Below are positions 49,138 through 58,687 of a stretch of 63,685 nucleotides of DNA, piece after piece. Source of the DNA: Clostridiaceae bacterium. Its GTDB lineage: Bacteria; Bacillota; Clostridia; Oscillospirales; Butyricicoccaceae. The position numbers were made by a program, and so were the translations under genes. The notes beneath the pieces were generated by a model that was not told the origin of the DNA, did no database searches, and saw only the letters and a list, made by a program, of their open reading frames with translations. Every line of letters starts with the position of its first letter. Position 1 is the stretch's first letter. Location: assembly GCA_018383195.1 (NCBI GenBank), contig JAGZOP010000012.1, positions 1 to 63,685 on the forward strand, given 5' to 3'.

Positions 49138-49908
49138 TCATTCCTGTCCGCGCAGCGCAAGATAATGTGCGCGCACTTCTGATGCACAGCCGCAGCTCAT
49201 TTTCCCTTCACTGCATGCACCATCTACGCAGCTCGGACCACTTCTGGAAAATAATGCGGGGGCAACCTGATATACCAGCCGGTACATCTCTTCTGCCAGT
49301 GCGCGGATTTCCCATTGCGCACGGTTGCAGCAGCGCAGCCGGAAGAAATTTTGAAGCGATCGCGCGTTGGCGGTCATCACAATACGTGTTGCGCAGGCAT
49401 TCGGCAATACATACCGCGCATCCTCAATCGCCTTTTTTTCAGCTTGGCTGCGCGCTTTTTTTTCAGGTACACCGGCATCCAGCAGCTCCTTCAGATGGTT
49501 TTCCATCAAAACAGCGGTCAATTCCTCATAGGTACGCTGGTCGTCCTCCATCGCCTGAATAAATTTTTCTTTTGCATCCGGAATTTTTTCGATTTCCGGC
49601 GGCACAACATATTCAAACCCGCGTTCACGTACATAACGCTGCGACTGCACGCTGAACGACGCGATGCGGTGACGGGTAATCTGTGCTAACAAAGATCTGG
49701 AAACACCCTCAATCGCAAAAGTGAAGCACACATGCTCAATCGGGCTTTCATGACCAATTTCAGTCAGCATCTGCAAAAACGACTGTGTCTTTTCTTCGGT
49801 TAGCCCTTCTAAAATCCCATCTACATCGGTAGACGAGTAACAATTTTTCGCAGCGGCAGCAATCAGCCGCTCCGGTTCAGGCGTATGTGATAAAAGAGAT
49901 ACCTTCAT
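49138..49908 (-). CDS. thyX: Flavin-dependent thymidylate synthase ThyX
   Basis: 256 residues. The ThyX motif RHRIASFSVQSQRY and SPIEHVCFTFAIEGVSRSLL are diagnostic; NARSLQNFFRLRCCNRAQW follows. Converts dUMP to dTMP with FAD and methylene-THF. The C-terminal Cys cluster (PSCVDGACSEGKMSCGC) is an extra. 1 nt separates it from tagA. Confidence 0.96.
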   Translation of the reverse strand: MKVSLLSHTPEPERLIAAAAKNCYSSTDVDGILEGLTEEKTQSFLQMLTEIGHESPIEHVCFTFAIEGVSRSLLAQITRHRIASFSVQSQRYVRERGFEYVVPPEIEKIPDAKEKFIQAMEDDQRTYEELTAVLMENHLKELLDAGVPEKKARSQAEKKAIEDARYVLPNACATRIVMTANARSLQNFFRLRCCNRAQWEIRALAEEMYRLVYQVAPALFSRSGPSCVDGACSEGKMSCGCASEVRAHYLALRGQE

Positions 49909-49909
49909 C

Positions 49910-50644
49910 TTATTTTCCCCTCCCGAACAATTTCTTTTTGATTACCAGAAGCATGAAAAGCGGCAGCTTCATCATACGGCCAATGCGCTTTGGTTCTTTG
50001 CAAAGACGATAGAACCATTCCAAGCCGAGTTTGATAAAAATGTCCGGTGCTCGCTGAACAGCACCTGCAAACACGTCGAGCGAGCCGCCCAAACCGCAGC
50101 ACAGCGTCACGTTCAGTTCATCCTGATAGTTCGCCATAAACTGTTCCTGTTTCGGTGCGCCGAGACACACAAACATTACGTCCGCGCCGCCCGCAGCATT
50201 TACTGCTGCAACTGCTTCCTTATCATCCTGAAAATATCCGTCTTTTGTGCCGGCAATGATCAAGCCGGGATACTTCTTTTTCAGATTCTCCGCAGCCTGA
50301 TCTGCAATGCCGGGTTTTGCGCCGAGCAGAAAAAGCCGCATCTTTTCCTGTGCCATCCGATGCATCAGCATGGATGCAAAGTCAATCCCTGCAACCTTGC
50401 CCGGCAATTTCTCTCCCAGAATCTTAGAAGCATAGATTACGCCGATTCCATCCGGAAGTACAAGGGATGCATGATTCACCAGCTCACAGAACTGCGCATC
50501 TTCCATGGCTTGATACACAATTTCCGGATTCGGCGTTACGACATATCCTTTCTTTCCGGCTTTGATCTGCGCAACCGCACAATCTACCGCTTGGGTTAAT
50601 GTGACTGCGTCAAAATTGACGCCCATAATATTTGCTTTATTCAA
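49910..50644 (-). CDS. WecG/TagA-family glycosyltransferase
   Basis: 244 residues from TTG 50644, chosen because GGAGAGA lies 7 nt upstream and family members begin MNKxNIxGVNF. VTPNPEIVYQAMEDAQFCEL, LPDGIGVIYASKILG and VMFVCLGAPKQEQFM are GT26 motifs. Transfers N-acetylmannosamine-type sugars to a lipid carrier in teichoic-acid-like polymer synthesis. Confidence 0.92.
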   Translation of the reverse strand: MNKANIMGVNFDAVTLTQAVDCAVAQIKAGKKGYVVTPNPEIVYQAMEDAQFCELVNHASLVLPDGIGVIYASKILGEKLPGKVAGIDFASMLMHRMAQEKMRLFLLGAKPGIADQAAENLKKKYPGLIIAGTKDGYFQDDKEAVAAVNAAGGADVMFVCLGAPKQEQFMANYQDELNVTLCCGLGGSLDVFAGAVQRAPDIFIKLGLEWFYRLCKEPKRIGRMMKLPLFMLLVIKKKLFGRGK

Positions 50645-50680
50645 GTTCAGTTCTCTCCATTCACATGGCATGACAATTCG

Positions 50681-50708
50681 ATTGTATTGTAACACGATTC
50701 TCTGTCAA
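50681..50708 (-). promoter_or_regulatory. Promoter of the tagA-thyX run
   Basis: TTGACA (50708-50703), 16-bp spacer, TACAAT (50686-50681). Confidence 0.75.
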
Positions 50709-50836
50709 GTGCAAGTTTGTTGAAAAAAAAGACTATTTTTAACGATTTTTGTTCATTTATTCGACTTAAAATTTAATACTTTAACAAAAATGAATGAATT
50801 GCAGCAGCCCATCCGAATCCATGCCGTCATGCAAAA

Positions 50837-50863
50837 AGGACTGCTTCCTAGAAAGCAGTCCTT
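50837..50863 (-). terminator. Terminator of the leu operon
   Basis: AAGGACTGCTT/AAGCAGTCCTT stem, followed by TTTTGC on the minus strand. Confidence 0.85.
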
Positions 50864-50873
50864 TGATTCAAAT

Positions 50874-51950
50874 TCAAATATTCCCGCGAATCTTCTCGCC
50901 CATCTCGTGGGTGCCGATAACAGACTCACCCTTTGCGGCGATGTCGCCCGTGCGATAGCCATCGTCGAGCGCCTTTTCCACTGCAGATTCAATCGCATCC
51001 GCTTCCGCAGATAGACCGAACGAATAACGCAGCATCATTGCGCACGACAAAATCGTTGCAATCGGATTTGCAATTCCCTTCCCCGCAATATCGGGAGCAG
51101 AACCATGAATCGGCTCATACATGCCGCGACCTTCCTCGTTGAGCGAGGCAGACGGCAGCATTCCAATGGAACCCGTAATCATAGAAGCCTCATCGGACAG
51201 AATATCGCCGAACAGATTTCCTGTTACGATCACATCAAACTGCCCCGGGTTGCGGACAAGCTGCATCGCAGCATTGTCTACATACATATGATTGAGCTCA
51301 ACATCCGGATATTCTGCCGCAATCCGGGTCACCGTCTCGCGCCAGACACGGGAGGTTTCAAGCACATTCGCCTTATCCACAGAAGTGACTTTCTTGGAAC
51401 GCACGCGCGCCATTTCAAACGCACGGCGGGCAATCCGCTCAACCTCATAAACGGAATAGTTCATATCGTCACAACCGACTACGCCCCAACCCTTGTCACT
51501 CTCCCGGCGGCTGTGTGCACCGAAATATACATCGCCGGTCAGTTCACGGCAAACGACAATATCAAAGCCATCCCCAATGATCTCAGGCTTGATCGGGCAT
51601 GCGTCTGCAAGCGCCTTATACATAGTCGCCGGACGGATATTGGCAAACAGACCGAGTGCTGCGCGCAGACCAAGCAGCGCCTTTTCCGGACGTTTTTCAG
51701 ACGGCACATCGTCCCACTTCGGACCGCCGACCGCACCCAGCAGAACGGAATCCGCCGCCTTACAGATATCAATCGTTTCCTGCGTCAGCGGAATCCCATT
51801 TGCGTCAATCGAGCAGCCACCCGCCAAAACCTCCTGATAGCAGAATTCATGACCAAACTTCTCGCCGATCTTATTGAGTACGAGCATAGCTTCGGACACA
51901 ATTTCCGGACCTACACCATCGCCCTTGACCACCGCAATATTGTATTTCAT
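50874..51950 (-). CDS. leuB: 3-isopropylmalate dehydrogenase
   Basis: 358 residues from the ATG at 51950 (GAGAGGG). NIAVVKGDGVGPEIVSEAML starts the fold. LFANIRPATMY and CRELTGDVYFG bind substrate, and NLFGDILSDEASMITGSIGM holds the metal-binding aspartates. Third step of leucine synthesis; last gene of the operon. Confidence 0.97.
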   Translation of the reverse strand: MKYNIAVVKGDGVGPEIVSEAMLVLNKIGEKFGHEFCYQEVLAGGCSIDANGIPLTQETIDICKAADSVLLGAVGGPKWDDVPSEKRPEKALLGLRAALGLFANIRPATMYKALADACPIKPEIIGDGFDIVVCRELTGDVYFGAHSRRESDKGWGVVGCDDMNYSVYEVERIARRAFEMARVRSKKVTSVDKANVLETSRVWRETVTRIAAEYPDVELNHMYVDNAAMQLVRNPGQFDVIVTGNLFGDILSDEASMITGSIGMLPSASLNEEGRGMYEPIHGSAPDIAGKGIANPIATILSCAMMLRYSFGLSAEADAIESAVEKALDDGYRTGDIAAKGESVIGTHEMGEKIRGNI

Positions 51951-51952
51951 GC

Positions 51953-52444
51953 TCAAAACCCTCTCTTTTTTAAGCTCTTGAGCAGACCGCCGTCCGCGAT
52001 GATGCTCTGGATAAACGGCGGGAATGCCGCAGCCTGATATCGCTCGCCCTTTGTTTCGTTTGTAATCACACCGGTATCAAAATCGATCGAAACCGTATCT
52101 CCTGCTTCAATGGCATTTGCCGCTGCGTCACACTCCAGAATCGGCAGACCAATATTGATCGCATTGCGGTAGAAAATACGTGCAAATGAAGATGCGATGA
52201 CGCAGGATACGCCGTTTTCCTTAATGACGAGCGGAGCATGCTCACGGGACGAGCCGCAGCCAAAGTTGCGGGTTGCCACAATAATGTCGCCCGGCTGCAC
52301 CTTTTTTACGAACTCTGCGTCAATGTCCTCCATCGCATGCGTGGACAACTCTTTCGGGTCCGCAATATTCAGATAACGAGCCGGAATGATAACATCGGTA
52401 TCGACATTATCACCGTATTTAAAAACAGAACCTTTTACAACCAT
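51953..52444 (-). CDS. leuD: 3-isopropylmalate dehydratase small subunit
   Basis: 163 residues, AGGAGG upstream. GDNVDTDVIIPARYL and ATRNFGCGSSREHAPLVIKE are the swivelling-domain signatures. Works with LeuC to isomerise isopropylmalate. Confidence 0.97.
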   Translation of the reverse strand: MVVKGSVFKYGDNVDTDVIIPARYLNIADPKELSTHAMEDIDAEFVKKVQPGDIIVATRNFGCGSSREHAPLVIKENGVSCVIASSFARIFYRNAINIGLPILECDAAANAIEAGDTVSIDFDTGVITNETKGERYQAAAFPPFIQSIIADGGLLKSLKKRGF

Positions 52445-52458
52445 GTCGATCCTCCTCC

Positions 52459-53721
52459 TCAGTCCAAATCCTCGGGTGCGCAGATATAACCCTTGACCGC
52501 CGATGCCGCCGCAACCGCAGGGCTGGACAGGTAAATTTCACTTGTAATGTGTCCCATACGGCCGACAAAATTGCGATTGGTCGTCGAAATCGAGCGTTCG
52601 CCCTGTGCCAAAATGCCCATATGACCGCCAAGGCACGGACCACAGGTCGGCGTAGAAACAATGGCGCCAGCCTGAATGAAGATCTTCGCAAGACCCTCCT
52701 CAATGCACTGGAGGTAGACCTCCTGCGTTGCCGGAATGACAATGGTACGCACATCGCGCGCTACATGGCGCCCCTTGAGGATGGAAGCTGCAATACGCAT
52801 ATCTTCAATACGACCATTGGTACAGGAGCCGATGACCGACTGCTGAATTTCAATCTTGCCCAGTTCATCGACTGTCTTGGTGTTCTCCGGCAGATGCGGG
52901 CACGCCACGGTCGGACGAAGCGCAGAAAGGTCAATTTCATAGGTTGCCGTATATTCTGCATCCTCATCCGCTTCAAACACCGTTACATCGCGATGTACAC
53001 GGTCTTTAATGTACTCCATGGTCTTATCATCCACTGGAAAAATGCCGTTCTTCGCACCCGCCTCAATCGCCATATTGCAGATCGTGAAGCGGTCATCCAT
53101 GGACAGTTCGTGCACACCCTCGCCGGTGAACTCCATCGACTGGTACAACGCGCCATCCACGCCGATTTTACCGATAATGTGTAAAATGACATCCTTGCCT
53201 GAAATCCACAGCGCTTTTTTGCCCTTGAGCACAAAGCGAATCGCGCTCGGGACCTTGAACCACGCTTTTCCGGTCGCCATGCCTGCCGCAAGGTCTGTCG
53301 AGCCAACACCGGTCGAAAATGCGCCGAGCGCACCGTAAGTACAGGTATGGGAATCTGCGCCGATAATCAGCTCGCCCGGTGCAGTCAGACCCTTTTCCGG
53401 GAGCAGCGCATGCTCCACGCCCATTTCACCCACATCGTAGAAGTTGATAATGTCATGTTTGCGCGCAAACTCGCGGCATTCCAAACACTGCTGTGCAGAT
53501 TTGATGTCTTTATTGGGTGCAAAGTGATCCATGACCAATGCAATCTTTGCACGATCAAATACCTTTTCAAAACCTGCCTTCTCCATTTCGCGAATTGCCA
53601 CCGGACCGGTGATATCATTCGCGAGCGTGAGATCGAGATTCGCCTCAATGAGCTGTCCCGCACATACGTGATCCAAACCTGCATGCTGCGCGAGGATCTT
53701 CTGGGTCATTGTCATTGCCAT
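52459..53721 (-). CDS. leuC: 3-isopropylmalate dehydratase large subunit
   Basis: 420 residues, AAAGGGG upstream. IIGADSHTCTYGALGAFSTG, SVIGSCTNGRIEDMRIAASI and TCGPCLGGHMG carry the aconitase-type [4Fe-4S] cysteines. Start is 15 nt after leuA. Confidence 0.97.
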   Translation of the reverse strand: MAMTMTQKILAQHAGLDHVCAGQLIEANLDLTLANDITGPVAIREMEKAGFEKVFDRAKIALVMDHFAPNKDIKSAQQCLECREFARKHDIINFYDVGEMGVEHALLPEKGLTAPGELIIGADSHTCTYGALGAFSTGVGSTDLAAGMATGKAWFKVPSAIRFVLKGKKALWISGKDVILHIIGKIGVDGALYQSMEFTGEGVHELSMDDRFTICNMAIEAGAKNGIFPVDDKTMEYIKDRVHRDVTVFEADEDAEYTATYEIDLSALRPTVACPHLPENTKTVDELGKIEIQQSVIGSCTNGRIEDMRIAASILKGRHVARDVRTIVIPATQEVYLQCIEEGLAKIFIQAGAIVSTPTCGPCLGGHMGILAQGERSISTTNRNFVGRMGHITSEIYLSSPAVAAASAVKGYICAPEDLD

Positions 53722-53736
53722 TGCTGTTTTCCCCTT

Positions 53737-55245
53737 TTAATCCATAAAATATTTGTTGATGCCGTTGATGTACGCCTTAATCGAAGCCTCTACAATATCA
53801 GTAGATACACCGCGGCCGGTAACCATCGCACTTCCATCCACCGTGATCTTGACGATTGCCTCTGCCTGTGCGTCCTCGCCATCGGTCATAGACTTCAGCG
53901 AATAATCCTCCAGAACAACATCCCTGTCTACAATTTTATTGATTGCACGGAAAGCCGCGTTGATCGGTCCGTCAGAAGCTGCAACACGCTCAAATACCTC
54001 GTCGCCCTTCTTTACCTTGATGACTGCGGTCGAGGTGATGGCGTTGCCCGAGTTAATGACAAAGTTCACCAGAGAGTAACGCTCTACACCGGAAACCGGA
54101 ACCGCACCAATCAGCGCCTCAAGGTCACGATCCTTTATGACTTTCTTCTTATCAGCCAGTACCTTAAACTTTTCAAATGTCTTATCGAGCTTATCCTTGT
54201 CGAGCGTGTAGCCCAGCTCACGCAGACGGTCTTCAAATGCATGACGTCCGGAATGCTTGCCGAGTACGATCGCATTCTTCGGGATGCCGACCGACTCAGG
54301 TGTCATAATCTCATAAGTTTCTTTGTTCGCCAGTACGCCGTGCTGATGGATGCCGGACTCATGTGCAAATGCATTCGCGCCGACAATCGGCTTGGTCGGC
54401 GCAACCGGTACGCCGGTAATGGTCTGGATCATACGGCTTGCACGGTAAATCTGCGTAGTTTCTACATTGCAGTCCACACCAAAAATGTCCTTGCGGGTAT
54501 TGAGCGCCATGACGCACTCTTCCATAGAGGCATTGCCGGCGCGCTCGCCGATGCCGTTGATTGTGCATTCGATCTGGCTGATGCCGGCTTCCACACCGGC
54601 AAGCGAGTTTGCAACACCCATACCAAGATCATTGTGCATATGGCAGGACAGGATCACATTTTCAATCCCCTCCGTATGCTCACGAATATAACGAATGCGG
54701 GAAGCATATTCCTGCGGAATCATGTAGCCGACGGTATCTGGAATATTCAGTGTAGTCGCACCCGCCTTAATTGCGGTTTCGAGTGCACGGCACAGGAAAT
54801 CCAAATCGGAACGGGTTGCATCCTCTGCCGAGAATTCAATGTCCGAGCAGTACTTCTTCGCGTAAGCGACGTTGTGCGCAATAGATTCCAGCACTTCGTC
54901 CTCTGTCATCTTAAGCTTATACTGCATATGCAGCGGAGACGTTGCAAGGAACGTATGGATTCGCGCCGAATTTGCATGACGGATGGCATTCCATGCTGCA
55001 TCAATATCTTTTTCCATGCAGCGCGCCAGCGAACAAATCGTTGAATCCTTTACTCTATCCGCGATTGCCGCAATCGCTGCCGCATCACCCGGAGAAGCAA
55101 TTGCAAAGCCAGCCTCAATTACATCAACCTTAAGCGCTTCCAGCTCGCGCGCAACTTCGATCTTCTCGTTCAGGTTCATGCTGCAGCCGGGAGACTGCTC
55201 GCCGTCACGCAGTGTCGTATCAAAAATTCGAATTGTTCTTCCCAT
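53737..55245 (-). CDS. leuA: 2-isopropylmalate synthase
   Basis: 502 residues from the ATG at 55245 (GGAGG 7 nt upstream). RIFDTTLRDGEQSPGCSMNL is the metal and substrate motif, LSCHMHNDLGMGVANSLAGV the HxH metal site, and the C-terminal LeuA dimer domain (VKITVDGSAMVTGRGVSTDI) is the leucine feedback site. First gene of the operon. Confidence 0.96.
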   Translation of the reverse strand: MGRTIRIFDTTLRDGEQSPGCSMNLNEKIEVARELEALKVDVIEAGFAIASPGDAAAIAAIADRVKDSTICSLARCMEKDIDAAWNAIRHANSARIHTFLATSPLHMQYKLKMTEDEVLESIAHNVAYAKKYCSDIEFSAEDATRSDLDFLCRALETAIKAGATTLNIPDTVGYMIPQEYASRIRYIREHTEGIENVILSCHMHNDLGMGVANSLAGVEAGISQIECTINGIGERAGNASMEECVMALNTRKDIFGVDCNVETTQIYRASRMIQTITGVPVAPTKPIVGANAFAHESGIHQHGVLANKETYEIMTPESVGIPKNAIVLGKHSGRHAFEDRLRELGYTLDKDKLDKTFEKFKVLADKKKVIKDRDLEALIGAVPVSGVERYSLVNFVINSGNAITSTAVIKVKKGDEVFERVAASDGPINAAFRAINKIVDRDVVLEDYSLKSMTDGEDAQAEAIVKITVDGSAMVTGRGVSTDIVEASIKAYINGINKYFMD

Positions 55246-55297
55246 GATGGTTTCCTCCAATCAACTTGATCCGATAAGGATTTAGAATTTCAGGGAC

Positions 55298-55560
55298 AAA
55301 AAAAGCTCCGTCCCTTTTCAAGAGACGAAGCAAAACTCCGCGTTACCACTCTTATTGCCGCTCGAAAAGGCGACCACCTCAGCGCACATCAAACAATGTG
55401 CCTCCCCAATAACGGAGGGAAACCCGACCTTGCCTAGGATAATCTCTTTCAGCAGGCTGTTCCCCGGCGAGTTTCACCGTTTTCCAATACCGCTTTGCAC
55501 CAACCAGCGGCTCTCTGAAATCTTCGGACGGCTACTATACCGGTTCATCACATTTCACAA
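55298..55560 (-). promoter_or_regulatory. T-box riboswitch of the leu operon
   Basis: AGAGTGGTAACGCG (55352-55339) is the T-box. A terminator (55298-55330) with a T7 run follows. In stem I, CTC at 55471-55469 in GTGAAACTCGCCGG is the expected leucine specifier, so uncharged tRNA-Leu(GAG) should induce leuACDB. Confidence 0.95.
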
Positions 55561-55571
55561 ATACTGTATTT

Positions 55572-55600
55572 AGTATACCGAGCCTTTAGCGATTTGTCAA
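55572..55600 (-). promoter_or_regulatory. leu operon promoter
   Basis: TTGACA (55600-55595), 17-bp spacer, TATACT (55577-55572). Confidence 0.85.
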
Positions 55601-55651
55601 GAGAAAGCAAAAATATTTTTTTCATTTTTTAATGTCCAAAGATTTTTTCGG

Positions 55652-55680
55652 TTGAATCCCCTTGGAAAATGGTCTATAAT
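55652..55680 (+). promoter_or_regulatory. Promoter of the PAP2-flippase-Sfp operon
   Basis: TTGAAT, 17-bp spacer, TATAAT, about 100 nt upstream of the first gene. Confidence 0.7.
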
Positions 55681-55735
55681 TTAGTCTGCTGCGGGTTACA
55701 AATCTTTTATAAGGTGACTTTTATCCAACCTGCTG

Positions 55736-55767
55736 CGGCACAGATCTTACTGTGCCGATTCTTTTTT
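55736..55767 (+). terminator. Terminator-like hairpin in the PAP2 leader
   Basis: CGGCACAG/CTGTGCCG stem, then ATTCTTTTTT, ending 4 nt before AAGGAG. Transcription of the operon must pass it, so it is a possible attenuator. Confidence 0.65.
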
Positions 55768-55781
55768 ATAAGGAGACTGTT

Positions 55782-56360
55782 ATGGAGTTTATCCAATCTC
55801 TCGACTATCAGATCTTATCTTTCATTGTAGAATCTGTGCGTTCGAATTTTCTCACGCCAATTATGCTGTTTATCACCAGACTTGGAGATGGCGGTATTGT
55901 TTGGCTTATTTTAGCGGCGATCTGTCTGGTGAAAAAAAAGACGCGCCCCTGCGGCGCTGCAATGCTGCTCTCTCTGGTTATCGGGCTGCTGATTGGCAAT
56001 CTAACCATCAAGCCTCTTGTCGCCAGACCGCGGCCATTCCTTACCTATCCCGAACTGACTAATCTTGTAGCGCAGGGGGGCTACTCTTTCCCCTCTGCAC
56101 ATGCGATGTCCTCATTCGCCGCTGCAACGGTATTTTACCTTTTTTCCCGCAAACACGGTCATGCAGCTTATGGTATTCCAGCCCTCATTTTGGCAGCATT
56201 GATTGCGCTGTCCCGTCTCTATGTATGTGTCCATTATCCATCTGACGTACTCTGCGGCACTTTGCTCGGTATCGTAATTGCCATAATCTCAGTTTGGCTG
56301 ATAACGCGCAGCAACGCTTTTCGAAAAAATATGCAGGAGGATGTTCCACATGAAAAATAA
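55782..56360 (+). CDS. PAP2-family phosphatase
   Basis: 192 residues from the ATG at 55782 (AAGGAG upstream). Five to six membrane helices with the three-part active site: KPLVARPRP, PSAHAMSS, SRLYVCVHYPSD. Probably a lipid or undecaprenyl-pyrophosphate phosphatase. Overlaps the flippase by 11 nt. Confidence 0.92.
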   Translation: MEFIQSLDYQILSFIVESVRSNFLTPIMLFITRLGDGGIVWLILAAICLVKKKTRPCGAAMLLSLVIGLLIGNLTIKPLVARPRPFLTYPELTNLVAQGGYSFPSAHAMSSFAAATVFYLFSRKHGHAAYGIPALILAALIALSRLYVCVHYPSDVLCGTLLGIVIAIISVWLITRSNAFRKNMQEDVPHEK

Positions 56361-57762
56361 ATACACCCGCCTGCTCGGCAACACCATGATCTTTGCAATC
56401 GGAACCTTTAGCTCCAAGATCCTGGTGTTCCTGATGATGCGATACTATACCGCAGTCCTCAGTACCGCAGACTTCGGCATCAGCGATCTCATTACACAGA
56501 CCGCGAATGTATTGATTCCGATTGCCACGGTCAGTATCGCTTCCGGCATCATTCGTTTTGGTCTAATCAAAGCCAACGATAAGCGGGAAATTTTCTCGAT
56601 TGGCATTGCGACGGTGCTTTGCGGATATTTACTGGTCCTGCTTTTCGCTCCCCTGCTGCACAGCATTGACAAATATGCACCCTATACAGTGCTCATCTAC
56701 ATTTATGTGCTCACCTCATCTTTCCAACAGGTATGCCATCAGTTTGTACGCGCTTGCGGTCATGTACGTCTGTATGCACTGGACGGAATCTTCCGCACCG
56801 TATGCACCATCGTGCTTAATGTCGTATTCCTGAGTGGTTTCCATCTGGGAATTACCGGATATGTGCTGAGCATCATTGTATCGGATGCACTTTCAATCCT
56901 CATGCTCAGTCTAATCGAGCATCTGCCCCGCTATTTCAGCTTGAAGAAACTCAATCCGGACATGGCTCGTTCCATGCTCCGTTTTTCTTTTCCGCTGATT
57001 TTTGCAACCGAGTGCAACTGGATTATCAGCATGTCCGACCGTATGTTTATCAGCTTTCTGCGCAACGACCATGAACTCGGTCTGTATTCGGTTTCTGCCC
57101 GTATTCCCACGATTATGATTTTGGTTTCCAGCATTTTCATTGAAGCATGGCAGATTTCTACCATCAATGACAGCAGCCGCGAGGAACAGGAGGACTTTTT
57201 CACGAAAGTCGGAAATGTTTATCAGGCGCTTGTCGTAATGATGGTATCTGGTATCATTCTGTTTTCCAAGGTTTTTGTCAAACTCTTTGCAGCACAATCC
57301 TATTATGAAGCATGGATGTTTATTCCGCTGCTAGTCATTGGCTCCGGATTTGCCTGTCTGTCTAATTTCATGAACAGTGTTTATACCTTGGAAAAAAAGA
57401 GCGGTTGGTCAATGCTGACCGTTTCGCTCGGCGCTGCGCTCAATGTCGGGCTCAATGCCCTTTTTATTCCAAAGCATGGACCGCAAGGCGCTGCATTTGC
57501 CACTGCAATCAGCTATGTTTTGATGTTTTTGATTCGCGCCGTACACAGCCGCAAATACATCCGTCTGCGTTGGGATTACCCGCGTTTTCTGATTTCCAGT
57601 TTTATACTTGCATTGCAGTGTTTCTTCATGCTGCACGAAGTCCCGCTCTGGGTTCCAATCGAAATCCTGCTCTTTGCAACAATTGTCGTGCTGAATGGCA
57701 ACGATCTCCTGATTGCGGTTCATAAGCTGCTCGGAAAATTTCTGCATTCTAAGGTGCACTGA
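56350..57762 (+). CDS. Polysaccharide flippase (Wzx/MATE-like)
   Basis: 470 residues from ATG 56350 (AGGAGG 9 nt upstream). About 12-14 membrane helices, with TRLLGNTMIFAIGTFSSKIL and YYTAVLSTADFGISDLI at the N-terminus, the pattern of lipid-linked oligosaccharide exporters. With PAP2 upstream it suggests surface polysaccharide work. No glycosyltransferases follow. Confidence 0.9.
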   Translation: MKNKYTRLLGNTMIFAIGTFSSKILVFLMMRYYTAVLSTADFGISDLITQTANVLIPIATVSIASGIIRFGLIKANDKREIFSIGIATVLCGYLLVLLFAPLLHSIDKYAPYTVLIYIYVLTSSFQQVCHQFVRACGHVRLYALDGIFRTVCTIVLNVVFLSGFHLGITGYVLSIIVSDALSILMLSLIEHLPRYFSLKKLNPDMARSMLRFSFPLIFATECNWIISMSDRMFISFLRNDHELGLYSVSARIPTIMILVSSIFIEAWQISTINDSSREEQEDFFTKVGNVYQALVVMMVSGIILFSKVFVKLFAAQSYYEAWMFIPLLVIGSGFACLSNFMNSVYTLEKKSGWSMLTVSLGAALNVGLNALFIPKHGPQGAAFATAISYVLMFLIRAVHSRKYIRLRWDYPRFLISSFILALQCFFMLHEVPLWVPIEILLFATIVVLNGNDLLIAVHKLLGKFLHSKVH

Positions 57763-58433
57763 TGCAAAAAATTCAAGTTTATGCAGTTCATCCCGACTCC
57801 AATCTCCTATCCCGAGAACTTCCAATTGCACCTGTACGTCTGTCTGCCCTTCTGTCACTCACACATCCCGGTGCACGGCTTCGTTCTATCACCTCCGAAC
57901 TGCTTCTTTGTTGGGCGGTACGCAGACTGCATCCAATGGGGATTCCCATTCCACCTGTGCGGCAAAATGGTCCCTATGGGAAACCCTATCTCCCTGAAAA
58001 TCCCGAATTTCAGTTCAGCATTTCCCATTCTCATGACTGGGTTATTCTGGCGATTGCCAACATCCCCATCGGTGTAGATTTAGAGCGCTGCGGCGTAAAT
58101 AAGCCGCAGATTGTACGGCGTTGTTTCCACCAAGCGGAGCAAGAGTTCTTCTTTTCTCTGCCTGAAAACGCCCAAAGCGCGGCATTTTATGATATGTGGG
58201 TGCTCAAAGAAAGCGCAGTAAAAGCCCTCGGAACCGGAATGCATCTTCCATTTCACTCCTTTTCCGTTTCGCTTCATCCACTGATCATTTCAGGTTTTCC
58301 TGAGCATGCTCAGCTTTCTCTCCCGACCTTTTGCGATCTTTCATACCATCTTGGAGTCTGCGCCTTGACAGAAGAACCGCTTTTTATCACTTGCGAAGCG
58401 ATTTCTTCACAGGAACTGCTTTTCACATCATAA
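57762..58433 (+). CDS. Sfp-type 4'-phosphopantetheinyl transferase
   Basis: 223 residues, TGATG-coupled to the flippase. GPYGKPYLPENPEFQFSISH, IGVDLERCG and FYDMWVLKESAVKALGTGM are the Sfp motifs binding CoA and magnesium. Activates carrier proteins of fatty acid, NRPS or PKS type; no such cluster is in view. Confidence 0.9.
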   Translation: MQKIQVYAVHPDSNLLSRELPIAPVRLSALLSLTHPGARLRSITSELLLCWAVRRLHPMGIPIPPVRQNGPYGKPYLPENPEFQFSISHSHDWVILAIANIPIGVDLERCGVNKPQIVRRCFHQAEQEFFFSLPENAQSAAFYDMWVLKESAVKALGTGMHLPFHSFSVSLHPLIISGFPEHAQLSLPTFCDLSYHLGVCALTEEPLFITCEAISSQELLFTS

Positions 58434-58504
58434 CCACAATAGAAAGACGTGGTATGGACAGAGGTTCATAAAAGCATATACCAGCAGCGCCTAGAGGCGC
58501 ACAA

Positions 58505-58539
58505 GAAACCGGTCTTGGAAAATCTCCAAGACCGGTTTC
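58505..58539 (+). terminator. Terminator of the PAP2-flippase-Sfp operon
   Basis: GAAACCGGTCTTGGA/TCCAAGACCGGTTTC stem. The T-run after it is short. Confidence 0.75.
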
Positions 58540-58687
58540 GATTTGCAAGCTATGAATTTTGCTTTCAACATCCCTTTCAAAAGGCTTTCTGTAATACAAA
58601 GACTATTTCAATCTTTCGGACAGTACGGTATAATGATTGTCAAAGAACGGTTTCGGCTGCAAGGACGAATAAATAAGGAGATTGCCT
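58540..58687. other. Promoter-bearing gap
   Basis: TATAAT at about 58629-58634 with TTTCAA 17 bp upstream probably serves the next gene. Nothing else seen. Confidence 0.45.

Noticed and set aside
53347..55044. Long plus-strand open frame of 565 codons
   Set aside because: Antisense to leuC and leuA; no ribosome binding site or family motif.
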